From Sediminibacterium ginsengisoli (GTDB lineage Bacteria; Bacteroidota; Bacteroidia; Chitinophagales; Chitinophagaceae): a DNA stretch of 7,402 nucleotides. Each line of letters starts with the position of its first letter. Position 1 is the first letter of the stretch. The stretch spans positions 1 through 7,402 of the forward strand of contig CALPSK010000037.1 of assembly GCA_943326215.1 (NCBI GenBank), written 5' to 3'. The notes under the pieces are model-generated. The model made no database searches. It was not told where the DNA came from and saw nothing but the letters and a program-made list of their open reading frames with translations. This document shows, one piece after another, positions 1 to 6,419 of the stretch. Position numbers and translations under genes: made by a program.

Positions 1-399
1 AGAAACTACTATTTGATCTATACCAAACCAATCGGCTGTTCTAATAATGGTACCTAAATTTCCAGGGTCCTGTATGCCATCTAATAATAAAGTCAATTTT
101 CCATTATACACCAAGGGCTGCTCCTCTCTCTTTTTTTCAACAATGGCCATGACCTTATTGGGTGTTTGCAGTAGGCTTAATCGCCCTAGCATAATCTCAT
201 CTACTTCCACGACTTCTGCAGGCAATGCGCCTTGTGCTTGAATCCAGTCAGGCAGGGCAATAATTTTACGAATGACCCAATGAGAAGCCAATAATTCCTC
301 TAACATCTTAGGCCCTTCTACAATAAACACAGATTCTTCCGCCCAATGTTTTTTATGGGCAAAAGATTGAATATATTTGAGCTCACTATTACTTATCAT
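1..399 (-). CDS. SpoU/TrmH-family RNA 2'-O-methyltransferase, N-terminal part (cut by window edge)
   Basis: This is the first 133 residues of an S-adenosylmethionine-dependent 2'-O-ribose methyltransferase acting on tRNA or rRNA; the rest lies beyond position 1. Residues about 20-90 look like the L30e-like substrate-binding domain of the family (FIVEGPKMLEELL at 25-37). Residues 107-120 carry SpoU motif 1, DGIQDPGNLGTIIR, with the conserved Asn114 and Arg120, so the knotted catalytic domain begins here; motifs 2 and 3 are outside the window. The ATG at 399 is well supported because the in-frame codon just upstream (402-400) is a TAA stop, and the reading matches the family from residue 1. The gene diverges from tamL with 4 bp between the start codons, so its promoter must lie inside the tamL signal-peptide region. 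A weak -7-like TATTTTTA reads leftwards at 428-421. Whether it is TrmH, RlmB or another subfamily cannot be settled without the C-terminus. Confidence 0.93.
   Translation of the reverse strand, partial: MISNSELKYIQSFAHKKHWAEESVFIVEGPKMLEELLASHWVIRKIIALPDWIQAQGALPAEVVEVDEIMLGRLSLLQTPNKVMAIVEKKREEQPLVYNGKLTLLLDGIQDPGNLGTIIRTADWFGIDQIVVS
349..379 (+). promoter_or_regulatory. Bacteroidota-type promoter for tamL
   Basis: TATATTTG at 372-379 is an exact match to the Bacteroidota -7 consensus TAnnTTTG. A T-run (TTTT at 349-352, close to the -33 TTTG element) lies 19 bp upstream, the expected spacing. Transcription would begin about 384-387, leaving a leader of roughly 17-20 nt before the ATG at 404. 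The element lies inside the coding sequence of the divergent methyltransferase and overlaps the alternative TTG codon at 377, which argues against that codon as the tamL start. This is inferred from sequence match only. Confidence 0.6.
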
Positions 400-403
400 T
401 TAC

Positions 404-2785
404 ATGCAATTACGGAAGCTTAAAAATATTAGTTTCTTCTCAAGATTTTACCTTCTTGGTCTTTTATTTTTATTAAATGCATGCGCAGACATTAAAAAAG
501 CAGTAATTCATGACTATCCCAAGCAATTAAGCTTTGTCTATGATAATAAAGTAGTTATTAAGGATGCGGGCAAAAATATAGAGGCACAAGCACTTTCTAA
601 TGAATTAGCCAATTACTGGGACGATAGTGCGAAAGCAAAGCAAGTTCGCCAATTTGGATTTTTTAATACCATTTTACAACCTATTCGACTACAGGAAGAT
701 AAATTGGAACCTTCTATCCAGTTTATGAAAAACTATTTAGCCACCAAGGGTTATAATCATCCTGTATTAACCCCCTATGTAAAAGTAGATACCGTTAATA
801 ATGAATGGAGGGCACGCCTTACCATGGAAATTCTTTTGAATAAAAAAACCCTAATTGATTCTGTGGTATACGAATTAAGTGATTCCTTATTGCAATCTAT
901 CGCCATTAAGAACACTAGTTTTGCCTATGTAAAAAAGGGAATGGCTTATTCCAACGAATCCATTAATAATGAATTAGACCGACTAGTTGAATTGTTTAGA
1001 GCCAATGGATATTATTATTTTACGAAAGAAAAAATATTTGTAGAAGTAGATACACTGAACCAAGGCTTAATGGAATTGAATTTGGACCCCTTGGATCAAA
1101 TGAATCAAGTATTACTTGCACAAAAAACCAATAACGACTACCCAGTTTGGAAACTAAGTTTTCAGTTACGTTCTACCAGTGGCAGTGAATTCAAGACTTA
1201 TCCTGTCGGTCAACAAATTTTTTATTCCGATTTAAAATTAGCAGACAACCCTGATTCTGTTTTAGCAAAAGGCTTGCCTCAAAAAGAAGCATATAAAAAT
1301 ATTATACAAACCTATACTGAGTATAAATTCAAGTCTCCTTTATTTGAAGAACAGTCTATCATTAAAAAGGGGGATCTCTTTAATGAAAATTTATATTACC
1401 AAACCCTGAACAACTTTAGTAGCCTTGGTGCCTGGCAACAAGTTGATGCTAGAACAACCCTGCAAAACGACAGTATATACTTGCATTATTTCCTAACGCC
1501 TGCTTTAAGGCATAGTTTTAATTTTGATGTTGAAGGCAGTAGAAATAATTCCCAGCTAGTGGCAGGTAATTTATTAGGACTTTCCACTAGCGTTACTTTT
1601 AGAGATAGAAATGTGCGTAAAAAAACCATCTCTTCCATTAGTAGTGCAAGAACTGGGGTTGAATTAAACGTTAATAATGGCAATGATAATTTAGCACAAA
1701 CTTTATTATTTAATGTTGGCCATACTTATAGCTTTCCGAGCCTTATCATTCCTTTTGTTCCTAAAAAAGTAAGCTACCCTAACCAAAACAGGTCCACACT
1801 TTCTATTAACGGGGCCTATATTGATAGATTAGATTATTATAAACTAAAATCTTTTACAACTAATTGGGGCTATGAATTAAAGAAAAATAGAAATGGCGAA
1901 GAAAACACTTGGACTTATAAGCCTATTAATGTAGAGCTTTACCACCTCAATAAGTTTTCTAAACTAGATAGCTTATTAATATTAAACCCTTTTTTGCGTT
2001 CTTCTTTTAATGAGGGTAATGTAATTAGTCAAACCTTTAATTACTTATATACCGGAACTTCTTTAAAAAATCCTAACCAGAATAATTATCTAAGAGTGGG
2101 TATTGAAGAAGCAGGTGGGCTAACGGGCTTAATACCTGGTGCTGCTTCTCGTATTTACAGATATATTAAAGCAGAACTTGAATTAAGAAAATTATATAAA
2201 TATCAAAACACCGAACTCGCATGGCGTTTTATGGGAGGTTGGGGTAATAATTATAGCAATGATCCTGTATTAAAAGGACAACTTCCCTTCTTCAAACAAT
2301 TCACCGCAGGTGGCCCTTATAGCATGCGTGCCTGGGGCTTAAGACAATTGGGTTTAGGTAGTTCTCAGTTTTATGATACAAGTTCAAGAAGTCAAAGCTT
2401 TGATAGATTTGGTGATTTACAATTAGAAACCAACTTGGAATATCGTTTCCCTTTATTCCAATGGGGCTCTTATAAAATAGGTTCCGCTGTATTTACAGAT
2501 ATTGGTAATATTTGGAATATTAGAGGCACTGAATTAGATCCAGCTGCAGGTTTCAAATTCGATAAATTATATAAGGACCTTGCGGTAGCTCTAGGTACTG
2601 GCCTTAGAATGGACTTTAATTATTTTATAATTAGAATAGACTATGCCCTTAAAATGAAAGACCCTACTCGTTTACAAAATGATGGCTGGTTGGATATTCG
2701 AAATTTAAAATGGGCAGAAGTAAAACCCAATGGCGTTAAAGTAAATAATTACGCTTTGCAATTTGGTATTGGACTACCTTTCTAA
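404..2785 (+). CDS. tamL: TamL-type Omp85-family outer membrane lipoprotein (BamA/TamA homologue)
   Basis: This 793-residue protein is an Omp85-superfamily assembly factor. Family knowledge places it in the outer membrane, where the lipid-anchored TamL works with TamB in envelope or outer-membrane protein biogenesis. Residues 1-27 form a lipoprotein signal peptide: basic start, hydrophobic LLGLLFLL, then lipobox LNAC with Cys27 as the acylation site. Residues about 30-365 resemble POTRA repeats, for example the helix and strand YSNESINNELDRL...GYYYF near 183-210 and the final repeat starting KKGDLFNENLYYQTLNNF. The barrel starts near residue 370 (FNFDVEG...) and ends in a terminal Phe (FGIGLPF), as for a beta-signal. 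The loop-6 motif reads GGPYSMRAW (636-644), a variant of the canonical (V/I)RG(F/Y) that keeps the Arg. I prefer ATG 404 over in-frame TTG 377, because the TTG lies in the -7 box and would add residues before a normal signal peptide. No tamB is in the window. Convergent with truB. Confidence 0.9.
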   Translation: MQLRKLKNISFFSRFYLLGLLFLLNACADIKKAVIHDYPKQLSFVYDNKVVIKDAGKNIEAQALSNELANYWDDSAKAKQVRQFGFFNTILQPIRLQEDKLEPSIQFMKNYLATKGYNHPVLTPYVKVDTVNNEWRARLTMEILLNKKTLIDSVVYELSDSLLQSIAIKNTSFAYVKKGMAYSNESINNELDRLVELFRANGYYYFTKEKIFVEVDTLNQGLMELNLDPLDQMNQVLLAQKTNNDYPVWKLSFQLRSTSGSEFKTYPVGQQIFYSDLKLADNPDSVLAKGLPQKEAYKNIIQTYTEYKFKSPLFEEQSIIKKGDLFNENLYYQTLNNFSSLGAWQQVDARTTLQNDSIYLHYFLTPALRHSFNFDVEGSRNNSQLVAGNLLGLSTSVTFRDRNVRKKTISSISSARTGVELNVNNGNDNLAQTLLFNVGHTYSFPSLIIPFVPKKVSYPNQNRSTLSINGAYIDRLDYYKLKSFTTNWGYELKKNRNGEENTWTYKPINVELYHLNKFSKLDSLLILNPFLRSSFNEGNVISQTFNYLYTGTSLKNPNQNNYLRVGIEEAGGLTGLIPGAASRIYRYIKAELELRKLYKYQNTELAWRFMGGWGNNYSNDPVLKGQLPFFKQFTAGGPYSMRAWGLRQLGLGSSQFYDTSSRSQSFDRFGDLQLETNLEYRFPLFQWGSYKIGSAVFTDIGNIWNIRGTELDPAAGFKFDKLYKDLAVALGTGLRMDFNYFIIRIDYALKMKDPTRLQNDGWLDIRNLKWAEVKPNGVKVNNYALQFGIGLPF

Positions 2786-2855
2786 TATTTCCTTTCAATA
2801 TTATATTTCAATATTTTCCTTTCAATAATATATTTCAATATTACCCTTCTAATAA
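2775..2855. repeat. Six tandem 13-14 bp AT-rich units spanning the tamL and truB stop codons
   Basis: The 55-bp gap between the convergent stops, plus the last codons of each gene, divides without remainder into TACCTTTCTAATAT (2775-2788), TTCCTTTCAATAT (2789-2801), TATATTTCAATAT (2802-2814), TTTCCTTTCAATAA (2815-2828), TATATTTCAATAT (2829-2841) and TACCCTTCTAATAA (2842-2855). Read as a 27-bp period, 2788-2814 and 2815-2841 match at 26 of 27 positions. The outermost units, containing the tamL stop and the truB end, match at 12 of 13 bases (2775-2787 against 2842-2854). A looser copy, TCTCCTTCAATAT, lies inside truB at 2866-2878. There is no GC-rich hairpin, so if transcription ends here it is not by a classical intrinsic terminator. 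The role is unknown; slippage-driven expansion is the simplest origin. Confidence 0.85.
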
Positions 2856-3545
2856 AGTATTTACTTCTCCTTCAATATCCTGCCAAAATTTGGCATCCTC
2901 TACATTAAATTCTCCAATGCGCGTTCTTCTAAGTGAACTCATATAGGCACCTACCTCTAAGGCTTCACCAAAATCTTTGACTAAACTTCTTATGTAGGTT
3001 CCAGTGGAACAAACTACTTTAAATTCAATAGTAGGTAGTTCTATCTTGGTAATTTCAAAACTTTCTATGTTTACTTTTCTAGGATCTACTTTTACTTCAA
3101 TGCCTAGTCTTGCAGATTCGTATAATCTTCTGCCATCTTTTTTTATGGCTGAATGCTGCGGAGGCATTTGAAAAATTTCACCTATAAACGGAAGGGTTGC
3201 TTTTTGAATGAGTTCATTTGTTAAAGCATCTGTGCTTTTAAAATTTTCTGGCTCTGATTCTAAATCGTAGGTAGGTGTAATCGCACCCAAAACCATGGTG
3301 CCAGTATATTCTTTTTGCATACCCATATAGGCGTCTATTGACTTGGTATACTTACCCGTACAAACTATAAGCAGCCCCGTGGCTAAGGGATCCAAGGTAC
3401 CTGCATGCCCAACTTTTATAACCCTGGTTAAGTTGCGTACTTTTTTTACAATATCAAAAGAAGTCCAACCAATGGGTTTATCTATTAACAATACCTTGCC
3501 TTCTAAAAAAGGCATAAGTGCATCGGGTATTGGTTTTTGTTTCAT
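2841..3545 (-). CDS. truB: tRNA pseudouridine(55) synthase TruB (short form)
   Basis: The 234-residue enzyme isomerises uridine 55 to pseudouridine in the T-loop of tRNAs, in the cytoplasm. The family motifs appear in order: LLIDKPIGWTSFDIV at 19-33; VGHAGTLDPLATGLL at 45-59 with catalytic Asp52; KEYTGTMVLGAITPTYD at 78-94 with the active-site Tyr80; QMPPQHSAIKKDGRRLYESA at 126-145; and STGTYIRSLVKDFG at 180-193 with the conserved Arg186, followed by SLRRTRIGEF. It is about 80 residues shorter than E. coli TruB (314) and stops soon after the catalytic domain, so the C-terminal PUA-like domain is missing; short forms like this are usual in Bacteroidota. It lies 70 bp downstream of proS on the same strand and has no clear promoter of its own, so cotranscription is likely. 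Its last codons fall in the tandem array shared with the end of tamL. Confidence 0.97.
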   Translation of the reverse strand: MKQKPIPDALMPFLEGKVLLIDKPIGWTSFDIVKKVRNLTRVIKVGHAGTLDPLATGLLIVCTGKYTKSIDAYMGMQKEYTGTMVLGAITPTYDLESEPENFKSTDALTNELIQKATLPFIGEIFQMPPQHSAIKKDGRRLYESARLGIEVKVDPRKVNIESFEITKIELPTIEFKVVCSTGTYIRSLVKDFGEALEVGAYMSSLRRTRIGEFNVEDAKFWQDIEGEVNTLLEG

Positions 3546-3547
3546 TG

Positions 3548-3612
3548 AGTTTGAAAACTTTTTAGAGAAATTTTTTAGGGAAACTAATTAGATAAATTAT
3601 TTAGGGAAACTT
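3548..3612. repeat. Five tandem 13-bp units filling the proS-truB spacer
   Basis: On the + strand the units are AGTTTGAAAACTT (3548-3560), TTTAGAGAAATTT (3561-3573), TTTAGGGAAACTA (3574-3586), ATTAGATAAATTA (3587-3599) and TTTAGGGAAACTT (3600-3612). Units 3 and 5 differ only at the last base; the other units are more degenerate, and the first matches the fifth at 8 of 13. In the transcribed direction the consensus is AAGTTTCCCTAAA. The array begins 3 bp after the proS stop and ends 2 bp before the truB ATG, so it occupies nearly the whole spacer and would form the leader just upstream of truB in a shared mRNA. I see no strong hairpin. The function is unknown. Confidence 0.8.
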
Positions 3613-3615
3613 ACA

Positions 3616-5094
3616 TTAATAAGCCCTTGCAAATAAAACACGTTGTGTAGATGCATTGCCTGTTAAAACACATTTTCCATCTTCTAATGGATTATCTAGA
3701 GGTATACAACGAATAGTGGCCTTTGCTAATTCTTTAATTTTATCTTCTGTTTCAGCAGTACCATCCCAATGTGCAGAAATAAATCCACCCTTGGTATCTA
3801 ATACCTGCATAAACTCTTCCCAAGTTTCTACTTTGGTAATATGTTCGTCGCGGTATTTTTTAGCACGCTCAAATAAATTATTTTGTATTTCAACTAATAA
3901 ATTTTCTACCGTTTGCGTTAAACCTTCCATGGCCACAGCAGCTTTTTCTTTCGTATCACGACGCGCTAATTCAACTTGCTTGTTTTCTAAATCACGTGCA
4001 CCAATGGCAATTCTAATAGGCACCCCTTTTAATTCGTATTCTGCAAACTTCCATCCTGGTCTTGCATGATCTGAGTTATCGTACTTCACTCTAATACCCG
4101 CAGCCTTAAAGGATTTCACCATCTCGCTCACTTTTTCATCCAATACTTGCTTTTGTTCTTCCCCTTTATAAATAGGCACAATTACTACTTGAATAGGCGC
4201 AATGCGAGGAGGTAATACTAAACCTTCATCATCGCTATGTGTCATTACCAGACCACCAATTAATCTTGTACTCACACCCCAACTGGTAGCCCAAACGTAT
4301 TCTTGTTTATTATTCTGATCGCTAAATTTAACATCAAATGCTTTCGCAAAATTTTGTCCTAAGAAATGGGATGTGCCTGCTTGTAATGCTTTTCCATCCT
4401 GCATTAAGGCTTCGATACAATAGGTATCCTCTGCACCTGCAAAACGCTCATTGGCTGTTTTCACTCCTTTTAATACAGGTACTGCCATCCAATTTTCAAC
4501 GAAGTCGGCATATACATTCAACATTTGTTTTGTTTCTGCAATCGCTTCCACCGCAGTAGCATGCGCGGTATGTCCTTCCTGCCATAAAAATTCTGCAGTG
4601 CGTAAAAATAAACGTGTACGCATTTCCCATCTTACTACATTCGCCCATTGATTGACTAAAATGGGTAAATCACGATAAGACTGAATCCAAGTTTTATAAG
4701 TATTCCAAATAATGGCTTCGCTAGTTGGACGAACAATTAATTCTTCTTCTAATTTAGCTTCCGGGTCAACCATTAATTTTCCTTTATTATTTGGATCGGC
4801 AATTAATCGGTAATGGGTAACTACTGCGCATTCTTTCGCAAAACCTTCGGCATTTTTCTCTTCGGCCTCAAAAAGTGATTTAGGCACAAACAAAGGGAAG
4901 TAGGCATTTTGGTGACCGGTATCCTTGAACATTTTGTCTAAGACATCGCGCATATTTTCCCATAAAGCATAACCATAAGGCTTAATGACCATACATCCCC
5001 TAACTGCACTATAGTCAGCTAGCTCGCCTTTAATAACTAGGTCATTATACCATTGTGAATAATCCTGGGCCCTTGTAGTTAGTTCCTTTGCCAT
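3616..5094 (-). CDS. proS: Prolyl-tRNA synthetase, archaeal/eukaryote-like (ProS type 3)
   Basis: The 492-residue cytoplasmic class II aminoacyl-tRNA synthetase charges tRNA-Pro with proline using ATP. The length and layout fit type 3 (no insertion/editing domain between motifs 2 and 3) rather than the roughly 570-residue bacterial type. [10 protein letters not shown] is at 121-130; motif 2 spans 161-175 ([15 protein letters not shown]); motif 3 lies near 270-300 ([12 protein letters not shown] with Arg277). The anticodon-binding domain covers about 300-405, and the ProS-specific C-terminal domain about 425-492, ending in the characteristic FARAY. The metal-binding cysteines of this last domain are mostly gone: the first pair is replaced by HWDGTAETE (442-450), and only Cys475 of the second pair remains, where LTG follows instead of a second Cys. 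I believe this is common in bacterial type 3 enzymes. The start [20 protein letters not shown] is typical of the family. It is probably transcribed with truB from the promoter upstream of 5179. Confidence 0.98.
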   Translation of the reverse strand: MAKELTTRAQDYSQWYNDLVIKGELADYSAVRGCMVIKPYGYALWENMRDVLDKMFKDTGHQNAYFPLFVPKSLFEAEEKNAEGFAKECAVVTHYRLIADPNNKGKLMVDPEAKLEEELIVRPTSEAIIWNTYKTWIQSYRDLPILVNQWANVVRWEMRTRLFLRTAEFLWQEGHTAHATAVEAIAETKQMLNVYADFVENWMAVPVLKGVKTANERFAGAEDTYCIEALMQDGKALQAGTSHFLGQNFAKAFDVKFSDQNNKQEYVWATSWGVSTRLIGGLVMTHSDDEGLVLPPRIAPIQVVIVPIYKGEEQKQVLDEKVSEMVKSFKAAGIRVKYDNSDHARPGWKFAEYELKGVPIRIAIGARDLENKQVELARRDTKEKAAVAMEGLTQTVENLLVEIQNNLFERAKKYRDEHITKVETWEEFMQVLDTKGGFISAHWDGTAETEDKIKELAKATIRCIPLDNPLEDGKCVLTGNASTQRVLFARAY

Positions 5095-5109
5095 CGTAAA
5101 AATCTTAAC

Positions 5110-5129
5110 AATTTATATAGTAATAAATT
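5110..5129. other. Small AT-only inverted repeat in the proS leader
   Basis: AATTTAT (5110-5116) and ATAAATT (5123-5129) form perfect 7-bp arms around a 6-base loop, about 16 bp upstream of the proS start. A stem made only of A-U pairs would be weak in RNA, so it could equally be a protein-binding palindrome or chance in AT-rich DNA. Confidence 0.3.
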
Positions 5130-5164
5130 CAAGTACGAAAAACGCTCTATATTTTATTTTTCAG

Positions 5165-5172
5165 TACCTTTA
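5165..5172 (+). promoter_or_regulatory. Weak -7-like element for the 5227 lipoprotein gene
   Basis: TACCTTTA differs from the Bacteroidota -7 consensus TAnnTTTG only in its last base and lies 54 bp before the ATG at 5227. No convincing -33 TTTG is found 19-21 bp upstream, and there is no TTTG anywhere on the + strand of the 132-bp intergenic region, so this is the best but not a strong candidate. Confidence 0.25.
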
Positions 5173-5178
5173 TACTAG

Positions 5179-5210
5179 CAAATGTATGCTAATTAAGGGG
5201 CATATAAAAA
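5179..5210 (-). promoter_or_regulatory. Bacteroidota-type promoter for proS-truB
   Basis: Reading leftwards, TACATTTG at 5186-5179 is an exact match to TAnnTTTG. A T-rich stretch (TTTTT at 5210-5206) lies 19 bp upstream in the -33 position, although it lacks the final G. The implied leader before the proS ATG is roughly 75-80 nt and contains the inverted repeat at 5110-5129. It lies in the 132-bp spacer (5095-5226) shared with the divergent lipoprotein gene; nothing else in this spacer stands out. Confidence 0.5.
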
Positions 5211-5226
5211 CCTAAAACTTACGAAT

Positions 5227-6348
5227 ATGAACACGCAAAAAACTAACACTTATTTAAGGCTAATAGCCATAGGCATAGTGGCTTTTAGTTTTTTTGGTAC
5301 TAGCTGTACAAGTTTACAACAAAGCACAGCTGTTGCTACCGATGATTTATACTATACCCCTAACAAGAAAGTTGTAAGTGCAGAAAAATTAGCAGCCATT
5401 GAAAAAGAAGAAAATGGAATGGCTCAAGATGAAGAATATCAAGAATATCAAAACTATCAAGACGACCGTTATTTAAGATTAAAAGTGGCCAACAGAAACC
5501 GCTGGTCAACTATTGACGATTTCAATTATTGGAATAATCCAAGTTTCATCAATATGAGATATGGCCTTGGCTGGGGAGGTGGATTTGGTGGATGGGGTGG
5601 CGGTTTTGGTGGTTGGGGCGGTGGATTTGGTGGCTGGGGTTTTGATCCTTACTGGGGTGGATTTGGCGGCTGGGGTTTTGATCCTTTCTGGGGAGGCGGT
5701 TTCGGTGGCTGGGGAGGTGGATTTGGTGGATGGGGAGGCGGTTTCGGTGGATTTGGTGGTTGGGGCGGATTCGGTTATGGTGGATTCGGTTTTGGCGGAT
5801 GGGGCGGATATGGTGGATGGGGTTTTGATCCTTTCTGGGGTGGTGGTTTTGGTTACGGTGGATGGAACCCTTATTTCGCAGGCTATTATCACCCTTATGG
5901 TGGAATATATAATGGCGCCGGTGTCTTTGCAAATAATGGAGGAAGACCTTATCAATCACCAAGCGCTGTAAGATCAAGCCCTTCTGCAATTAATGCTTAT
6001 AGAAATAACCGTGGTTATAATAATACCAATAATAGTGTAAACACCACAACAGGTAATACAAGATATACTAGCAACCCAACATTGAATAGCAATTTTGGAA
6101 ATTTAATGAAGCGTGTTGTTACGAATAATAGTAATACTAATTATGCTAATAGTTATGATCGTCCGGCTCGTTATTTTTCTAATAACAATAACTACAATGG
6201 CGGCAATCAAAATCAAAGCAATAATAATAAAACAAGTTTCCAAAGCAATAGCAATAATAGTGGCAATAGCAATGCGGGTGGAAGAAGTGGTGGTTTTAAT
6301 AGCGCTGGTAGCTCTGCTGGAAGCCCACGTGCTTCAAGAATTCCATAG
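5227..6348 (+). CDS. Gly/Trp/Phe-rich repeat lipoprotein with Asn/Ser-rich tail, function unknown
   Basis: This 373-residue protein is exported and lipid-anchored, but I cannot assign a function. Residues 1-27 form a lipoprotein signal peptide ending FGTSC, with Cys27 as the acylation site. Residues 28-115 are polar and rich in Glu, Gln and Tyr (EYQEYQNYQDDRY), then contain DDFNYWNNPSF, a tract reminiscent of short Bacteroidota surface lipoproteins. Residues 116-218 are a low-complexity array of WGGGFGG and WGFDPF/Y modules. From about 250 to the end the chain is dominated by Asn, Ser and Gly and is probably disordered; it ends basic (SPRASRIP). There is no catalytic motif and no Cys after the lipobox. 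Aromatic residues spaced by glycines suggest a flexible, self-associating or surface-exposed segment, which is inference. It diverges from proS, and a FadL-like outer membrane protein follows 71 bp downstream on the same strand. Asn codons are almost all AAT, in keeping with the neighbours, so there is no sign of recent transfer. Confidence 0.88.
   Translation: MNTQKTNTYLRLIAIGIVAFSFFGTSCTSLQQSTAVATDDLYYTPNKKVVSAEKLAAIEKEENGMAQDEEYQEYQNYQDDRYLRLKVANRNRWSTIDDFNYWNNPSFINMRYGLGWGGGFGGWGGGFGGWGGGFGGWGFDPYWGGFGGWGFDPFWGGGFGGWGGGFGGWGGGFGGFGGWGGFGYGGFGFGGWGGYGGWGFDPFWGGGFGYGGWNPYFAGYYHPYGGIYNGAGVFANNGGRPYQSPSAVRSSPSAINAYRNNRGYNNTNNSVNTTTGNTRYTSNPTLNSNFGNLMKRVVTNNSNTNYANSYDRPARYFSNNNNYNGGNQNQSNNNKTSFQSNSNNSGNSNAGGRSGGFNSAGSSAGSPRASRIP
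5572..5862 (+). repeat. In-frame modular repeat array coding WGGGFGG and WGFDPF/Y units
   Basis: Six 21-bp units encoding WGGGFGG lie at 5572-5592, 5593-5613, 5614-5634, 5689-5709, 5710-5730 and 5731-5751. Three 18-bp units encoding WGFDPY or WGFDPF lie at 5635-5652, 5671-5688 and 5818-5835. Shorter related units (WGGFGG at 5653-5670, WGGYGG at 5800-5817) fill the gaps. Every unit length is a multiple of 3, and units differ mainly at synonymous third positions (GGA, GGT, GGC), so the protein sequence looks conserved while the DNA drifts. The composition also keeps several other frames open; those are artefacts. Confidence 0.9.
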
Positions 6349-6419
6349 GCCAATGCTGTTATCTAGTATTTTTTAAAGTAAGTTGTAGAGGTAAGTTTTT
6401 TAAAATCAAAGTGTCAATT
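6349..6419 (+). other. 71-bp spacer before the FadL-like gene, with a weak 13-bp direct repeat
   Basis: GTAAGTTGTAGAG (6378-6390) and GTAAGTTTTTTAA (6391-6403) agree at 9 of 13 bases, and GTATTTTTTAAA at 6366-6377 is a possible earlier unit. No TAnnTTTG promoter element and no terminator hairpin are visible, so the downstream gene may be read from the lipoprotein transcript. The repeat is weak and may be chance. Confidence 0.3.

Noticed and set aside
47..241. 64-codon plus-strand open frame at the left edge
   Set aside because: It is antisense to the methyltransferase fragment, whose reading has clear SpoU motifs. Similar short antisense frames over tamL, truB and proS were dropped for the same reason.
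377..403. Upstream TTG start for tamL
   Set aside because: It sits inside a perfect -7 promoter element, overlaps the divergent gene, and would put extra residues before an already complete lipoprotein signal peptide starting at 404.
2775..3612. CRISPR array or intrinsic terminators in the repeat-filled spacers
   Set aside because: The units are directly adjacent with no unique spacers and are only 13-14 bp, so they are not CRISPR repeats. No GC-rich stem followed by a T-run is present, so I do not call terminators.
5506..5989. Long open frames on the minus strand (149 and 146 codons) and a second plus frame (5561-5971) over the Gly/Trp array
   Set aside because: They arise because the repeated GGN and TGG codons keep several frames free of stops. 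Their products are low-complexity Thr/Pro/Ser, His/Arg/Asn or Val/Gly/Asp strings without family features, while the 5227-6348 frame has a signal peptide and lipobox.
6113..6376. 87-codon hydrophobic plus-strand frame overlapping the lipoprotein's 3' end
   Set aside because: It is an out-of-frame reading of AAT-rich Asn codons (read as ATA/ATT Ile codons), giving a spurious Ile-rich string.
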